Shown here piece after piece: positions 47,686-57,599 of a stretch of DNA of 64,000 nucleotides (position 1 is its first letter; each line of letters starts with the position of its first letter). Location: contig NZ_AP022610.1 in the NCBI RefSeq assembly GCF_010729665.1, forward strand, positions 3,782,001 through 3,846,000, given 5' to 3'. Below the pieces are notes generated by a model. It saw nothing but the letters and a program-made list of their open reading frames with translations. It was not told the DNA's origin and did no database searches. A program made the translations under genes and the position numbers. The stretch comes from Mycolicibacterium madagascariense (GTDB taxonomy: Bacteria; Actinomycetota; Actinomycetes; Mycobacteriales; Mycobacteriaceae).

Positions 47686-48426
47686 TCAGAAATCCCATCG
47701 GGAGGTCAGGACACCCAGTGCGCCAAGTCCTACCGCGGCCGCAGATGTGGTTCGCAGCACACTTGGACCCAACCGCACGGCCGTCGCGCCGGCGCCGGTC
47801 AGCACCGCCAGCTCGTCGTCGCCGATCCCGCCCTCGGGGCCGACGATCAGGGTCACGGCGGCGACGTCGGCGAGCGACGCCGCGGTCAGTGGCCGATCCG
47901 CCGACTCGTGCAGCACCAGCGCGAGCGGCGCGTCGGCGACGAGGGCGCCCAGTTCGGCGGTGTGCACCAGGGACGTCACCGGCGGGACGTAGGGCCGACG
48001 CGACTGCCGCGCCGCCGACCGGGCGACCGCCTGCCAGCGCCGCAGCCCCTTCTGCACCTTCGCCGCACCGTCCCAGCGGGCCACGCACCGATCGGACTGC
48101 CAGGCCACGAACGCATCGGCCCCCGCCTCGGTCGCCAGCTCGATCGCCAGCTCGGACCGATCGGACTTCGGCAGCGCCTGCACGACGGTGACCTCGGGTC
48201 GCGGCCGGTCGACCGTGCGACGGCTCACCACCCGCGCCGTCAGACTCGCCTTGGCGACGGCCTCGACGACGACGTGCGCGACCGTTCCCGCTCCGTCGCC
48301 GAGATCGAGTTCCTCGCCCACCCGCAGGCGGCGCACGCTGGCCGCGTGAAAGCCCTCGTCACCGTCGACGACGGCGAGTTCGCCAGCCGCGGGCACGGCG
48401 TCGACGTAGAAGAGCGCTCGACTCAT
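47686..48426 (-). CDS. rsmE: 16S rRNA m3U1498 methyltransferase RsmE
   Basis: A 246-residue SPOUT methyltransferase. The N-terminal PUA-like domain contains [20 protein letters not shown]. The knotted SAM site is [20 protein letters not shown] with [14 protein letters not shown] at the C-terminus. The segment [20 protein letters not shown] is the family's RNA-binding region. It lies 15 bp downstream of dnaJ2 on the same strand, as Rv2372c does, and is probably the last gene of the hrcA-dnaJ2 operon. Confidence 0.93.
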   Translation of the reverse strand: MSRALFYVDAVPAAGELAVVDGDEGFHAASVRRLRVGEELDLGDGAGTVAHVVVEAVAKASLTARVVSRRTVDRPRPEVTVVQALPKSDRSELAIELATEAGADAFVAWQSDRCVARWDGAAKVQKGLRRWQAVARSAARQSRRPYVPPVTSLVHTAELGALVADAPLALVLHESADRPLTAASLADVAAVTLIVGPEGGIGDDELAVLTGAGATAVRLGPSVLRTTSAAAVGLGALGVLTSRWDF

Positions 48427-48441
48427 CGGGTCGAGGGGGCG

Positions 48442-49599
48442 CTAGCGGCCGGTGAACGTCTCGCGCAGCCGGCTGAACAGCCCGCCGCCCGACGGCGCCG
48501 CGTGCGTCGACTTGACCTCCGCGACGTCGCGGGCGCGGTGCTCCTTGAGCTTCTGCAGGAGTTCGGTGTCGTGGGAGTCCAGCCGCGACGGCACGACGAC
48601 GTCGATGTGGGCATGCAGGTCGCCCCGCGCGCCCGAGCGCACGTTGGGCATGCCGTGTCCGCGCAGCGTGGTGACCGACCCGGGTTGCGTGCCCGGCGCC
48701 ACGACGATCTCGGTGGGCCCGTCGAGGATCGCGTCGACGCTGACCTTGGTGCCGAGCGCGGCGTCGACCATCGGCACCGAGATGCTGAAGTGCAGGTCGT
48801 CGTTGTCGCGGACGAAGATGTCGTGGGGCTGCTCGTGCACCTCGACGTGCAGGTCACCCGCCGGACCGCCGCCGGGGCCGACCTCGCCCTGTGCCGCCAG
48901 CCGCACGCGCATGCCGTCGCCGACGCCGGGCGGAATCTTCACGCTGATCTCCCGGCGGGCGCGCACCCGGCCGTCGCCGCCGCAGCGGTGACACGGGTCG
49001 GGAATGACCTCGCCGACGCCCGCGCACACGGGGCAGGGCCGCGACGTCATCACCTGGCCGAGCAGGGACCGCTGCACGGACTGCACCTCGCCCTGGCCAT
49101 GGCAGGTGTCGCAGGTCGCCGGGGTCGAGTTGCCGTGCGTGCCCTTGCCCTGGCACACGTCACACAGGATCGCGGTGTCGACGGTGACGTGCTTGGTCAC
49201 GCCCGTCGCGCACTCGGCGAGGTCCAGGCGCATGCGCAGCAGGGAGTCCGAACCGGGCCGGACCCTTCCGACGGGCCCACGGGCGCCGCCGCCACCGCCG
49301 AAGAACGCCTCGAAGACGTCGCCGAGGCCGCCGAAGCCGGCGCCCCCGAATCCCCCGCCGAACCCGTTGCCGGCGCCCGCGCCCTCCAAGGGGTCGCCAC
49401 CGAGGTCGACGATGCGGCGCTTCTCCGGGTCGCTGAGGACCTCGTAGGCGGCCGTGACCTCCTTGAACTGGGCTTGCGCCGCCTCGTCGGGGTTGACGTC
49501 GGGGTGCAGTTCGCGCGCCAACTTGCGGTAGGCGCGCTTGAGCTCCGAATCACTCGCACCCTTGCTCACGCCGAGCAGGCCGTAATAATCGCGTGCCAC
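48442..49599 (-). CDS. dnaJ2: Co-chaperone DnaJ (DnaJ2)
   Basis: A 385-residue type I J-protein that stimulates DnaK. The J domain is [20 protein letters not shown] with HPD at [10 protein letters not shown] Gly/Phe-rich linker follows ([17 protein letters not shown]). The zinc-binding domain has four CxxCxGxG repeats: [33 protein letters not shown]-terminal substrate-binding domains complete it. It follows hrcA by 52 bp. This is the second mycobacterial dnaJ type, not the one beside dnaK. Confidence 0.95.
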   Translation of the reverse strand: MARDYYGLLGVSKGASDSELKRAYRKLARELHPDVNPDEAAQAQFKEVTAAYEVLSDPEKRRIVDLGGDPLEGAGAGNGFGGGFGGAGFGGLGDVFEAFFGGGGGARGPVGRVRPGSDSLLRMRLDLAECATGVTKHVTVDTAILCDVCQGKGTHGNSTPATCDTCHGQGEVQSVQRSLLGQVMTSRPCPVCAGVGEVIPDPCHRCGGDGRVRARREISVKIPPGVGDGMRVRLAAQGEVGPGGGPAGDLHVEVHEQPHDIFVRDNDDLHFSISVPMVDAALGTKVSVDAILDGPTEIVVAPGTQPGSVTTLRGHGMPNVRSGARGDLHAHIDVVVPSRLDSHDTELLQKLKEHRARDVAEVKSTHAAPSGGGLFSRLRETFTGR

Positions 49600-49651
49600 G
49601 CCAAACCCTTCTCAAAACTCTTCGAGCCGCCCGAGCGGCCGTGCGACGCCC

Positions 49652-50683
49652 CTAGCGGGCGCCCAAGACTTCGCCGATGTACAGAGCAACCGCGGCGACG
49701 TTGGCAATGGTTCCCGGATAGTCCATCCGAGTGGGGCCCACCACACCCATGCCGCCGAACACCTTGCCCGAGCTGCCGTACGTCGTGCTCACCACCGACG
49801 TTCCGGCCATTTGCTCGGCCGCGGTCTCGTGTCCGATCCGAACGGTTACCTTACCGGCCTCCTCCTGGGCGGCCAGCAATCGCAGTACCACCACCTGCTC
49901 CTCGAGCGCCTCGAGGACCGAGCGCAGGGAGCCGCCGAAGTCGGCGGTGTTGCGCGTGAGGTTCGCGGTGCCGCCGAGGAGCAGACGTTCCTCGGTGTGT
50001 TCGACGAGCGTCTCCAGCAGCACGGTGGCCGCGCGCCCGACGGCGTCGCCGAGCCCGCCGTGCCCGACCAGCTGCGACGCCAGTTCCGAGACGGCGATCG
50101 ACGCGGCGCCGATCGGCTTGCCCACCAGCGCCTGTCCCAACCTCTCGCGCAGCTGCCCCAGCTGGCCGTCGTCGATGGCGTCGCCGAGTTCCACGATGCG
50201 CTGGTCGACCCGACCGGAGTCGGTGATGACCACGAGCAGGAGCCGGGCCGGCGTCAGGGCGACCACCTCGAGGTGGCGCACGTTGGACGTCGACAGCGTC
50301 GGGTACTGCACGATCGCGACCTGACGGGTCAGCTGCGCCAGCAGCTTCACCGCGCGGCGCAATACGTCGTCGAGGTCGACGCCGGATTCGAGGAACGTCA
50401 GGATCGCCCGGCGTTCGGCCGACGACATGGGCTTGACGTCGTCGAGTCGGTCGACGAACTCGCGGTAGCCCTTCTCCGTTGGGATGCGACCCGAGCTGGT
50501 GTGGGGTCGGGCGATGTACCCCTCGGCCTCCAGCACGGCCATGTCGTTGCGCACCGTGGCGCTGGAGACGCCCAGATTGTGGCGCTCCACGAGACTCTTC
50601 GATCCGATCGGTTCCTTCGTCGCGACGAAGTCCGCCACGATGGCGCGCAGCACCTCGAAACGACGATCGTCGGCAGTACCCAT
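49652..50683 (-). CDS. hrcA: Heat-inducible repressor HrcA
   Basis: A 343-residue repressor of chaperonin genes. The N-terminal winged helix reads [40 protein letters not shown]. The next conserved block is [20 protein letters not shown]. The C-terminal part carries [20 protein letters not shown]. HrcA binds CIRCE (TTAGCACTC-N9-GAGTGCTAA); I see no CIRCE in front of this gene, so it is probably not autoregulated through that site. It heads the hrcA-dnaJ2-rsmE string. Confidence 0.95.
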   Translation of the reverse strand: MGTADDRRFEVLRAIVADFVATKEPIGSKSLVERHNLGVSSATVRNDMAVLEAEGYIARPHTSSGRIPTEKGYREFVDRLDDVKPMSSAERRAILTFLESGVDLDDVLRRAVKLLAQLTRQVAIVQYPTLSTSNVRHLEVVALTPARLLLVVITDSGRVDQRIVELGDAIDDGQLGQLRERLGQALVGKPIGAASIAVSELASQLVGHGGLGDAVGRAATVLLETLVEHTEERLLLGGTANLTRNTADFGGSLRSVLEALEEQVVVLRLLAAQEEAGKVTVRIGHETAAEQMAGTSVVSTTYGSSGKVFGGMGVVGPTRMDYPGTIANVAAVALYIGEVLGAR

Positions 50684-50792
50684 GATTCACCTCCCTGTGC
50701 GTCCCATTTTACGTTGCCGAACTGCACCGATGCGCCGCGACGCCCGCCCGGGCCTCCGGATAACCTCATGCCATGCTCACGAGGGCCTGCCG

Positions 50793-51107
50793 ATGATCTT
50801 CAAGGGCGTCCGCGACGGCAAGCCGTATCCCGAGCACGGACTGACCTACCGGCAGTGGGCGCAGATCCCTCCGCGCCAGATCCGCCTCGACGAGTTGGTC
50901 ACCACGACCACCGTCCTGGCGCTCGACCGGCTGCTGTCCGAGGACTCCACGTTCTACGGCGACCTGTTCCCCCACGCCGTGCGATGGGAGGGCGTGATCT
51001 ACCTCGAGGACGGCGTGCACCAGGCGGTCAGGGCGGCGCTGCGCAACCGTGCCGTGCTGCACGCGCGGGTGTACGACATGGACCTTCCGCTGTCCGACCA
51101 GACGTAA
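50793..51107 (+). CDS. Conserved mycobacterial protein (Rv2375-like)
   Basis: A 104-residue soluble protein: MIFKGVRDGKPYPEHGLTYR, then QWAQIPPRQIRLDELVTTTT and VLALDRLLSEDSTFYGDLFP. The length and location next to hrcA match Rv2375. Function unknown; no catalytic motif or membrane segment seen. The ATG at 50793 follows GAGGGCC. It converges with hemW; the two stops are 16 bp apart. Confidence 0.7.
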   Translation: MIFKGVRDGKPYPEHGLTYRQWAQIPPRQIRLDELVTTTTVLALDRLLSEDSTFYGDLFPHAVRWEGVIYLEDGVHQAVRAALRNRAVLHARVYDMDLPLSDQT

Positions 51108-51123
51108 GGCGTTGCGCCGCAAG

Positions 51124-52248
51124 CTAATCCAGCAGATCGCGCACGACGGCGTCGGCGAGCAGCCGACCGTGGTCGGTCAGCACCAGCCGATCGGCGCGGC
51201 GCGCCACCAGGCCGTCGGTGACCGCGACGTCGGCGCGGGCGGCCTCGGCTGCGGACAGCGCCGCGACGGGCAGCCCCTGCCGCAGCCGCAGCCGCAGCAT
51301 GACGTCCTCGACGTGGCGCGCCGCGTCGTCGAGGCCCTCGGAGTCCGCGACCGGTAGCCGGCCCTCGGCGAGCGCCTGCGCATAGGCGTTGGGGTGCTTG
51401 ACGTTCCACCACCGCACGCCGTCGACGTAACCGTGCGCGCCAGGTCCCGCGCCCCACCATTGCCCGCCATCCCAGTACCCGAGGTTGTGCCTGCACTCCC
51501 CGCCGGGACGGCTCCAGTTGGACACCTCGTACCACTCGAACCCCGCCGCCGAGAGCCGCTCGTCGAGCAGTTCGTAGCGCGCGGCGAGGACGTCGTCGTC
51601 GGGAGCGGGGAGTTCACCGCGACGGACGCGGCGGGCCAGCGCCGTGCCGTCCTCGACTACCAGCGCGTAGGCCGATACGTGGTCGACGCCGGCGCCGATC
51701 GCGGCGTCGACGGAGCGGCGCAGGTCGTCGTCGGTCTCCCCCGGCGTGCCGTAGATGAGGTCGAGGTTGACGTGCTCGAAGCCGGCGGCGCGCGCGTCGG
51801 CGGCCGCGGCGAGCGCCCGGCCCGGGGAGTGCACGCGGTCCAGGGCGGCCAGCACGTGCGGGGCGGTCGACTGCATGCCCAGCGACAGCCGGGTGAAGCC
51901 TGCCGTTCGCAATTCGGCCAATAGTTCGGGCGAGGTCGACTCGGGGTTGGCCTCGGTGGTCACCTCAGCGCCCGCGGCCAACGGGAAGTTCGCTCGGATC
52001 GCCTCGAGCACCGCGGCCAGTCGTTGCCCGCCCAGCATCGACGGGGTGCCGCCGCCGACGAACACCGTGTCCACCGGTCGCGCCCCGACGCGGCCGGCCG
52101 CCAACTCCAGCTCGGTCCGCAGCGCCGCCAACCAGCCGTCGGGGTTGGCCCCGCCCAGCTCGGCCGGGGTGTAGGTGTTGAAGTCGCAGTAGCCGCAGCG
52201 GGTCGCGCAGAACGGCACGTGGACGTAGATTCCGAACGCGCCAGTCAT
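51124..52248 (-). CDS. hemW: Radical-SAM heme chaperone HemW (HemN-like)
   Basis: A 374-residue radical-SAM protein. The iron-sulfur motif is CATRCGYCDFN (CxxxCxxC), followed by VFVGGGTPSML and LDLIYGTPGETDDDL. The C-terminal region CRHNLGYWDGGQWWGAGPGA, then HGYVDG, is typical of HemW-type proteins, which transfer heme, rather than true coproporphyrinogen oxidase. The ATG at 52248 starts TGAFGIYVHVPF. In M. tuberculosis the mycobactin cluster lies between Rv2375 and Rv2388c (hemN); here the two are adjacent. Confidence 0.9.
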   Translation of the reverse strand: MTGAFGIYVHVPFCATRCGYCDFNTYTPAELGGANPDGWLAALRTELELAAGRVGARPVDTVFVGGGTPSMLGGQRLAAVLEAIRANFPLAAGAEVTTEANPESTSPELLAELRTAGFTRLSLGMQSTAPHVLAALDRVHSPGRALAAAADARAAGFEHVNLDLIYGTPGETDDDLRRSVDAAIGAGVDHVSAYALVVEDGTALARRVRRGELPAPDDDVLAARYELLDERLSAAGFEWYEVSNWSRPGGECRHNLGYWDGGQWWGAGPGAHGYVDGVRWWNVKHPNAYAQALAEGRLPVADSEGLDDAARHVEDVMLRLRLRQGLPVAALSAAEAARADVAVTDGLVARRADRLVLTDHGRLLADAVVRDLLD

Positions 52249-52328
52249 CGTTCCAGTCTGGCAGAGTCGACTTTCGCTCAGCACGAGCCGAAGAACGGGC
52301 CGGTTGGAGCCGATTGGGCCCGTCGTGG

Positions 52329-52334
52329 CACAAT
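52329..52334 (+). promoter_or_regulatory. Putative -10 element for the sirA leader
   Basis: CACAAT ends seven bases before a GTG at 52342, the spacing expected when transcription starts on the first base of a leaderless ORF. TTGGAG at 52304-52309 could be the -35 (19-bp spacer). This would be the promoter for the leader ORF and the sirA-cysH operon. Confidence 0.4.
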
Positions 52335-52341
52335 GGCCGAC

Positions 52342-52437
52342 GTGACTGCCGCCCGCACCCCCGCCACCCGCGTCGCGCTGGTGGTTCGTCGGCACGTCGA
52401 CTTCAAGCGCGTGTGTAGCTGTCGCTGTCTGCCCTAA
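52342..52437 (+). CDS. Cysteine-rich leader ORF (putative attenuator) of sirA operon
   Basis: A 31-codon ORF ending VCSCRCLP: three Cys codons among the last seven before TAA at 52435-52437. There is no ribosome-binding site, and a -10-like CACAAT lies seven bases before the GTG, so it is probably leaderless; an ATG at 52333 in the same frame is an alternative. Leaderless ORFs with terminal cysteine codons are known in mycobacteria to sense cysteine supply by ribosome stalling and to adjust expression of sulfur operons, including the one with sirA. The 115 bp between its stop and sirA would hold the switching structure; several GCCGCCGG-type repeats there could pair. Confidence 0.75.
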   Translation: MTAARTPATRVALVVRRHVDFKRVCSCRCLP

Positions 52438-52552
52438 CGCCGTAGACCTGTCCACCTGTACTTTCAGCTGGCCGCCGGATCTGCGCCGCCGGACAGCCAC
52501 CGGTGACCACAGTGCGATCCACACGCCGGCTCCCTGACGAAGGGGCCATCAC

Positions 52553-54226
52553 ATGACCCAGGCCACCCCCAAGCCCGCCAAGCGCCCGAAGGGCGAGGGC
52601 CAGTGGGCGCTCGGCTACCGCGAGCCGCTGAACGCCAACGAGCAGGCGAAGAAGGACGACAACCCGCTCAACGTGCGTGCCCGCATCGAGGACATCTACG
52701 CCAAGGGCGGTTTCGAGAGCATCGACAAGGGCGACCTGCGCGGCCGGTTCCGCTGGTGGGGTCTCTACACCCAGCGCAAGCCCGGCTACGACGGCACGTG
52801 GACCGGTGACGACAACACAGACATGCTCGAAGACGAGTACTTCATGCTGCGGGTGCGTTGCGACGGCGGCGCCCTGACCGCCGCGGCACTGCGCACCCTC
52901 GGCGGCATCTCGACCGAGTTCGCCCGCGACACCGCCGACATCTCCGACCGCGAGAACGTGCAGTACCACTGGATCCGCGTGGAGGACATGCCGGAGATCT
53001 GGCGCCGCCTCGACGAGGTGGGCCTGTACACGACCGAGGCCTGCGGGGACTGCCCCCGCGTGGTGCTGGGGTCGCCCCTCGCCGGTGAATCGCTCGACGA
53101 GGTGATCGACGGGACGCCCGCGATCGACGAGATCGTCAAGCGCTACATCGGCAAGCCCGAGTACTCGAACCTGCCCCGCAAGTTCAAGAGCGCGATCTCC
53201 GGTCTGCAGGACGTCGTGCACGAGGTCAACGACGTCGCGTTCATCGGCGTCAACCATCCCGAGCACGGCCCCGGCTTCGACCTCTGGGTCGGCGGCGGCC
53301 TGTCCACCAACCCGATGCTGGGCCAGCGCGTCGGGGCGTGGGTCCCGCTCGACGAGGTGCCCGACGTCTGGGAGGGCGTGGTCTCGGTGTTCCGCGACTA
53401 CGGCTACCGCCGCCTGCGCTCCAAGGCCCGGCTGAAGTTCCTCATCAAGGACTGGGGCGTGGAGAAGTTCCGCCAGGTTCTCGAGACCGAGTACCTGAAG
53501 CGGCCGCTCATCGATGGACCGGCGCCCGAGCCGGTCACCCGGCCCATCGACCACGTCGGCGTGCAGAAGCTGAAGAACGGCCTCAACGCCGTCGGCGTCG
53601 CGCCGATCGCCGGCCGCGTGTCGGGCACGATCCTGACGAAGGTGGCCGACCTCGCCGAGTCGGTCGGGTCGGACCGCATCCGCTTCACGCCGTATCAGAA
53701 GCTGGTCATCCTCGACGTGCCCGACGACAAGATCAGCGAGCTGACCGTCGGCCTCGACGCCCTCGGCCTGCCGTCGCGTCCGTCGCACTGGCGGCGAAAC
53801 CTGATGGCCTGCACGGGAATCGAGTTCTGCAAGCTGTCGTTCGCCGAGACGCGCAAGCGCAGCCAGACACTGGTCCCCGAGCTCGAGCAGCGCCTCGAGG
53901 ACGTCAACGCCCAACTCGACGTGCCCGTGACGGTCAACATCAACGGCTGCCCCAACTCGTGCGCGCGCATCCAGGTCGCCGACATCGGCTTCAAGGGCCA
54001 GATGGTCGACGACGGGGACGGACCCGTCGAGGGCTTCCAGGTCCACCTCGGTGGCAGCCTCGGTCTCGACAGCGGGTTCGGCCGGAAACTGCGTCAACAC
54101 AAGGTGACGAGCGCGGAGCTGGGTGACTACATCGACAGGGTCGTGCGCAACTTCGTGAAACAACGCGAGGGCGGAGAGCGTTTCGCAGAGTGGGCATTGA
54201 GAGCAGACGAGGCGGATTTGCGATGA
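52553..54226 (+). CDS. sirA: Ferredoxin-dependent sulfite reductase
   Basis: A 557-residue siroheme/[4Fe-4S] enzyme that reduces sulfite to sulfide with electrons from ferredoxin. The cluster ligands are Cys420 and Cys426 (ACTGIEFCK) and Cys466 and Cys470 (NGCPNSCAR). Two copies of the sulfite/nitrite reductase half-domain precede each iron-sulfur half. It was named nirA in M. tuberculosis (Rv2391) but acts on sulfite. The ATG at 52553 follows GAAGGGG. The order sirA-cysH-chelatase puts sulfite reduction, APS reduction and siroheme synthesis in one transcript. Confidence 0.95.
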   Translation: MTQATPKPAKRPKGEGQWALGYREPLNANEQAKKDDNPLNVRARIEDIYAKGGFESIDKGDLRGRFRWWGLYTQRKPGYDGTWTGDDNTDMLEDEYFMLRVRCDGGALTAAALRTLGGISTEFARDTADISDRENVQYHWIRVEDMPEIWRRLDEVGLYTTEACGDCPRVVLGSPLAGESLDEVIDGTPAIDEIVKRYIGKPEYSNLPRKFKSAISGLQDVVHEVNDVAFIGVNHPEHGPGFDLWVGGGLSTNPMLGQRVGAWVPLDEVPDVWEGVVSVFRDYGYRRLRSKARLKFLIKDWGVEKFRQVLETEYLKRPLIDGPAPEPVTRPIDHVGVQKLKNGLNAVGVAPIAGRVSGTILTKVADLAESVGSDRIRFTPYQKLVILDVPDDKISELTVGLDALGLPSRPSHWRRNLMACTGIEFCKLSFAETRKRSQTLVPELEQRLEDVNAQLDVPVTVNINGCPNSCARIQVADIGFKGQMVDDGDGPVEGFQVHLGGSLGLDSGFGRKLRQHKVTSAELGDYIDRVVRNFVKQREGGERFAEWALRADEADLR

Positions 54227-54254
54227 GCCCGTACGCGACGAGCGGAGTGAGTGA

Positions 54255-54962
54255 ATGACTGACGTGACGATGACCGAACGCGACCTGGTCCAACTGGCCG
54301 AGCGCGGGGCGGCCGAGCTCGACGGTGCCAGCGCCGAGGACCTGCTGCGATGGACCGACGAGAACTTCGGCGGCGAGTACGTCGTGGCCTCGAACATGCA
54401 GGACGCCGTGCTGGTCGCGATGGCCGCCAAGGTGCGCCCCGGGGTCGACGTGCTGTTCCTCGACACGGGCTACCACTTCGCGGAGACCATCGGCACCCGC
54501 GACGCCGTCGAGGCCGTCTACGGGGTCAACGTGGTCAACGTCACGCCCGAGCACAGCGTCGCCGAACAGGATCGGCTGCTCGGAAAAGACCTGTTCGCCC
54601 GTGACCCATCGGCGTGCTGCCGCATGCGCAAGGTCGAACCGCTCGGCCGGGCGTTGCAGGGCTACTCGGCGTGGGTGACCGGCATTCGCCGCATCGAAGC
54701 GCCGACCCGCGCGAACGCACCGCTGATCAGCTTCGACAAGGCCTTCGGCCTGGTGAAGATCAACCCGATCGCCGCGTGGTCCGACGACGACATGCAGGCC
54801 TACATCGACGCCAACGACATCCTCGTCAATCCCCTGGTCTTCGAGGGCTACCCCTCCATCGGGTGTGCGCCGTGCACGGCCAAGCCGCTCGCCGGCGAAG
54901 ACCCCCGCAGCGGACGCTGGGCGGGTCAGTCGAAGACGGAGTGCGGGCTGCACGCGTCGTGA
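54255..54962 (+). CDS. cysH: APS reductase (assimilatory) CysH
   Basis: A 235-residue enzyme that reduces adenylylsulfate to sulfite. The catalytic Cys is Cys230 in TECGLHAS. The additional cysteines Cys121-Cys122 (SACCRMRKVE) and Cys204/Cys207 (GCAPCTAKPL) bind a [4Fe-4S] cluster, which marks it as an APS rather than PAPS reductase. The PP-loop region is YVVASNMQDAVLVAM. It follows sirA by 28 bp and its stop overlaps the GTG of the chelatase gene (GTGA). Confidence 0.95.
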   Translation: MTDVTMTERDLVQLAERGAAELDGASAEDLLRWTDENFGGEYVVASNMQDAVLVAMAAKVRPGVDVLFLDTGYHFAETIGTRDAVEAVYGVNVVNVTPEHSVAEQDRLLGKDLFARDPSACCRMRKVEPLGRALQGYSAWVTGIRRIEAPTRANAPLISFDKAFGLVKINPIAAWSDDDMQAYIDANDILVNPLVFEGYPSIGCAPCTAKPLAGEDPRSGRWAGQSKTECGLHAS

Positions 54963-55681
54963 CGCCGGCACCGAGCCTGATCCTCGCCGCGCACGGCAGC
55001 GTGGATCCGCGCTCAACGGCCGTCGCCGAGGCCCTGGCCGGGCGGATCCGCCGCCTGCGGCCCGGCCTCGACGTGCGGGCCGCCTTCCTCGAGAAGTCGG
55101 CGCCGTTCGTCGGTGACGTCCTCGCCGAGGTGGCGGCGACCGGTGGCTCCGCCGTGGCGGTGCCCATGCTGCTGGCCTCCGCGCACCACGCCGGCGTCGA
55201 CCTGCCCTCGGTCATCGAACGCTCAGGTGCCGTCGTCGACCAGGCGGCCGTGCTCGGCGAAGATCCGGCGCTCATCAGCCTGCTGGGACACCGGTTGGCC
55301 GAAGCGGGGGTATCGGCGGACCGATCCGACGTCGGCGTCGTCGTGGTCGCCGTCGGCTCGTCGAGTGCGGCGGCCAACGCGCGCACGGCCACACTCGGTC
55401 CCCTGCTCGAAGCCAGGACCCGCTGGGCCGTCGAGGTCGCGTTCGCCACGGGGCCGCATCCGACGGTCGGCGAGGCCGCCGAGAGGTTGCGCAGCCGCGG
55501 CGCCCATCGACTCGTGGTCGCGCCGTGGTTCCTGGCCCCCGGCCGGATCACCGACCGCGTGGCGAAAGTGGCTGGCGGCCTTGGCATTCCGATGTCCGCA
55601 CCCCTGGGCGCGCACAACCTGGTCGCGGGCACGCTGCTCGACCGGTACGACGAGGCGCTGTCCGCGCGGATCGCGGCCTGA
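54959..55681 (+). CDS. Sirohydrochlorin chelatase (CbiX/SirB-like)
   Basis: A 240-residue double-domain chelatase that inserts iron into sirohydrochlorin to make siroheme, the cofactor of SirA. The metal-binding His lies in LILAAHGSVDPRS, and the second site is in PMLLASAHHAGVDLPSVI. The second half repeats the fold (VGVVVVAVGSSSAAANARTA, VVAPWFLAPGRITDRV). The GTG at 54959 overlaps the cysH stop. It corresponds to Rv2393. Its end converges on cysA with a hairpin between. Confidence 0.87.
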   Translation: MTPAPSLILAAHGSVDPRSTAVAEALAGRIRRLRPGLDVRAAFLEKSAPFVGDVLAEVAATGGSAVAVPMLLASAHHAGVDLPSVIERSGAVVDQAAVLGEDPALISLLGHRLAEAGVSADRSDVGVVVVAVGSSSAAANARTATLGPLLEARTRWAVEVAFATGPHPTVGEAAERLRSRGAHRLVVAPWFLAPGRITDRVAKVAGGLGIPMSAPLGAHNLVAGTLLDRYDEALSARIAA

Positions 55682-55686
55682 CGACC

Positions 55687-55704
55687 GACGGCACGAACGC
55701 CGTC
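55687..55704. terminator. Hairpin between convergent sulfur operons
   Basis: GACGGC, six bases, GCCGTC: a perfect 6-bp stem in the 21-bp space between the chelatase stop and the cysA stop. It could end both transcripts. No T-run. Confidence 0.5.
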
Positions 55705-56764
55705 AGGCCTTGGTCAGCGCCGTGACGTCGCCGACCTGGTCCACCGGCGGGAACGACGCGCCCCCGGGGATGGACGGCACCCGGGTGGCGCGGACGTAGA
55801 CGGTGTCACCGGCCTTCAATCCGAGCGCCTCGGCGTCGCCGCGGGTGATCTGCGCCGTGAACGGCGCGTGGTCCGCAGCCCCGGTGAGCTCGACGCGAAC
55901 TTCGAAGCCCAACACCGCGATTCGATCGATCGTGGCGCGAATGACGCCGGTCGAGGAGACGGTGCCGTCGGCCTGGGCGATCGCCATGTCGGGGTTGCGG
56001 CCGACGCGAATGTCGTGCGGGCGCACCAGCGATCCGTTCAACGACGACACGGCGCCGAGGAACGACATGACGAAACCGTTGGCGGGGTTGTCGTAGACGT
56101 CGGTCGGCGACCCCACCTGCTCGATGCGTCCCTTGTTCAACACGGCGATGCGGTCGGCGACGTCCAACGCCTCGGCCTGGTCGTGCGTGACCAGGACGGT
56201 CGTGACGTGCACCTCGTCGTGCAAGCGGCGCAGCCAGGCGCGCAGATCCTCGCGCACCTTGGCGTCGAGCGCGCCGAACGGCTCGTCGAGGAGCAACACC
56301 TGGGGGTCCACGGCGAGCGCCCGGGCCAGCGCCATGCGCTGACGCTGACCGCCCGACAGCTGAGCCGGATAGCGGGTCTGGAAGCCGGCCAGCCCGACCG
56401 TCTCCAGCAGGCTGTCGACCTTGTCCTTGATCTCCGCCTTGGGGCGCTTGCGGATCTTGAGCCCGAAGGCGACGTTGTCGCGCACCGTGAGGTGCTTGAA
56501 GGCGGCGTAGTGCTGGAACACGAACCCGATGCCGCGGCGCTGCGGGGGCACCCCGGTGACGTCCTGGCCCTTGATGGTGATGGCGCCGGTGTCGGGCTGG
56601 TCGAGCCCGGCGATGGCGCGCAGCAACGTCGACTTACCCGAGCCGCTGGGACCCAGTAGCGCCGTCAGCGAGCCCTCCGGCACGTCGAAGTCGACGTCGT
56701 CGAGCGCGACGAAGTCGCCGTAGCGCTTGTTGGCGCCGCGCACCGTGATGGCGTTGGTGGTCAT
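55703..56764 (-). CDS. cysA: Sulfate ABC transporter ATPase CysA
   Basis: A 353-residue ATPase of the sulfate/thiosulfate importer. Walker A is [14 protein letters not shown], the signature [15 protein letters not shown], Walker [13 protein letters not shown] and the switch His [10 protein letters not shown]-terminal regulatory (TOBE-like) domain begins around [14 protein letters not shown]. It is the last gene of subI-cysT-cysW-cysA; 22 bp separate it from cysW. Confidence 0.95.
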   Translation of the reverse strand: MTTNAITVRGANKRYGDFVALDDVDFDVPEGSLTALLGPSGSGKSTLLRAIAGLDQPDTGAITIKGQDVTGVPPQRRGIGFVFQHYAAFKHLTVRDNVAFGLKIRKRPKAEIKDKVDSLLETVGLAGFQTRYPAQLSGGQRQRMALARALAVDPQVLLLDEPFGALDAKVREDLRAWLRRLHDEVHVTTVLVTHDQAEALDVADRIAVLNKGRIEQVGSPTDVYDNPANGFVMSFLGAVSSLNGSLVRPHDIRVGRNPDMAIAQADGTVSSTGVIRATIDRIAVLGFEVRVELTGAADHAPFTAQITRGDAEALGLKAGDTVYVRATRVPSIPGGASFPPVDQVGDVTALTKA

Positions 56765-56786
56765 AGCAAATCCTTCTCGTTGAAGC

Positions 56787-57599
56787 CTATTTTGCCGCGC
56801 GTTGACGTCGGGCGTCGAGGACCACCTGGACGACCAGCACGAACACCGCCACCGTCATCAGCAGGGTCGACACCGCGTAGGCGCCGTATTCGTCGGCCCG
56901 GCTGTAGCGGTCGGACACCAGCAGGGTCAGGGTCTGCGACGTGCCGGGCAGGTTCGACGACACCATGATGACGGCGCCGTACTCGCCCAGTGTGCGGGCG
57001 ACGGTCAGCACGATCCCGTAGGTGAGACCCCACCGGATCGAGGGCAACGTGATGCGCCAGAACGTCTGCCACCACTGCGAGCCCAGCGTCGACGCCGCTT
57101 CCTCCTGGTCGGTGCCGAGCTCGTAGAGCAGCGGTTCGACCTCGCGGATGACGAACGGCACCGTCACGAAGATGCTGGCGAGCACGATGCCCGGCAGCCC
57201 GAAGATGATCTTGAAGCCGAGGTTCTGCTCGACGAACCCCAGCAGCCCCGCCGAACCCCACAGCAGAATCAGCGCGACGCCCACGACGACCGGGGACACG
57301 GCGAACGGCAGGTCGATGACCGCCTGCAGAATGCTCTTGCCACGAAAACGACTGCGCGCCAACACCAATGCGGTGGGAACGCCGAACAGCACGTTGAGCG
57401 GGACGACGATCGCGAGCACCAGTAGCGACAGCTGCAGTGCCGACTGCGCGGCGGGTGTGGTGATGGAGGCGAAGAAGACGCCGAGGCCCGGCGCGAAGGT
57501 CCGCCACAGGATCAGCCCCACCGGCACGACGACGAGCGCCACCACGTAGGCCAGCGCCAGGTACCGCAGCAGGTACTTCACCGGACGTGACGGTGTCAT
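56787..57599 (-). CDS. cysW: Sulfate ABC transporter permease CysW
   Basis: A 270-residue inner-membrane permease with about six helices. The EAA loop is [20 protein letters not shown] followed by [31 protein letters not shown] is a CysW signature. The ATG at 57599 overlaps the cysT stop (ATGA). Confidence 0.94.
   Translation of the reverse strand: MTPSRPVKYLLRYLALAYVVALVVVPVGLILWRTFAPGLGVFFASITTPAAQSALQLSLLVLAIVVPLNVLFGVPTALVLARSRFRGKSILQAVIDLPFAVSPVVVGVALILLWGSAGLLGFVEQNLGFKIIFGLPGIVLASIFVTVPFVIREVEPLLYELGTDQEEAASTLGSQWWQTFWRITLPSIRWGLTYGIVLTVARTLGEYGAVIMVSSNLPGTSQTLTLLVSDRYSRADEYGAYAVSTLLMTVAVFVLVVQVVLDARRQRAAK

Noticed and set aside
50684..50792. CIRCE element in front of hrcA
   Set aside because: Looked for TTAGCACTC-N9-GAGTGCTAA and found no match in the intergenic region.
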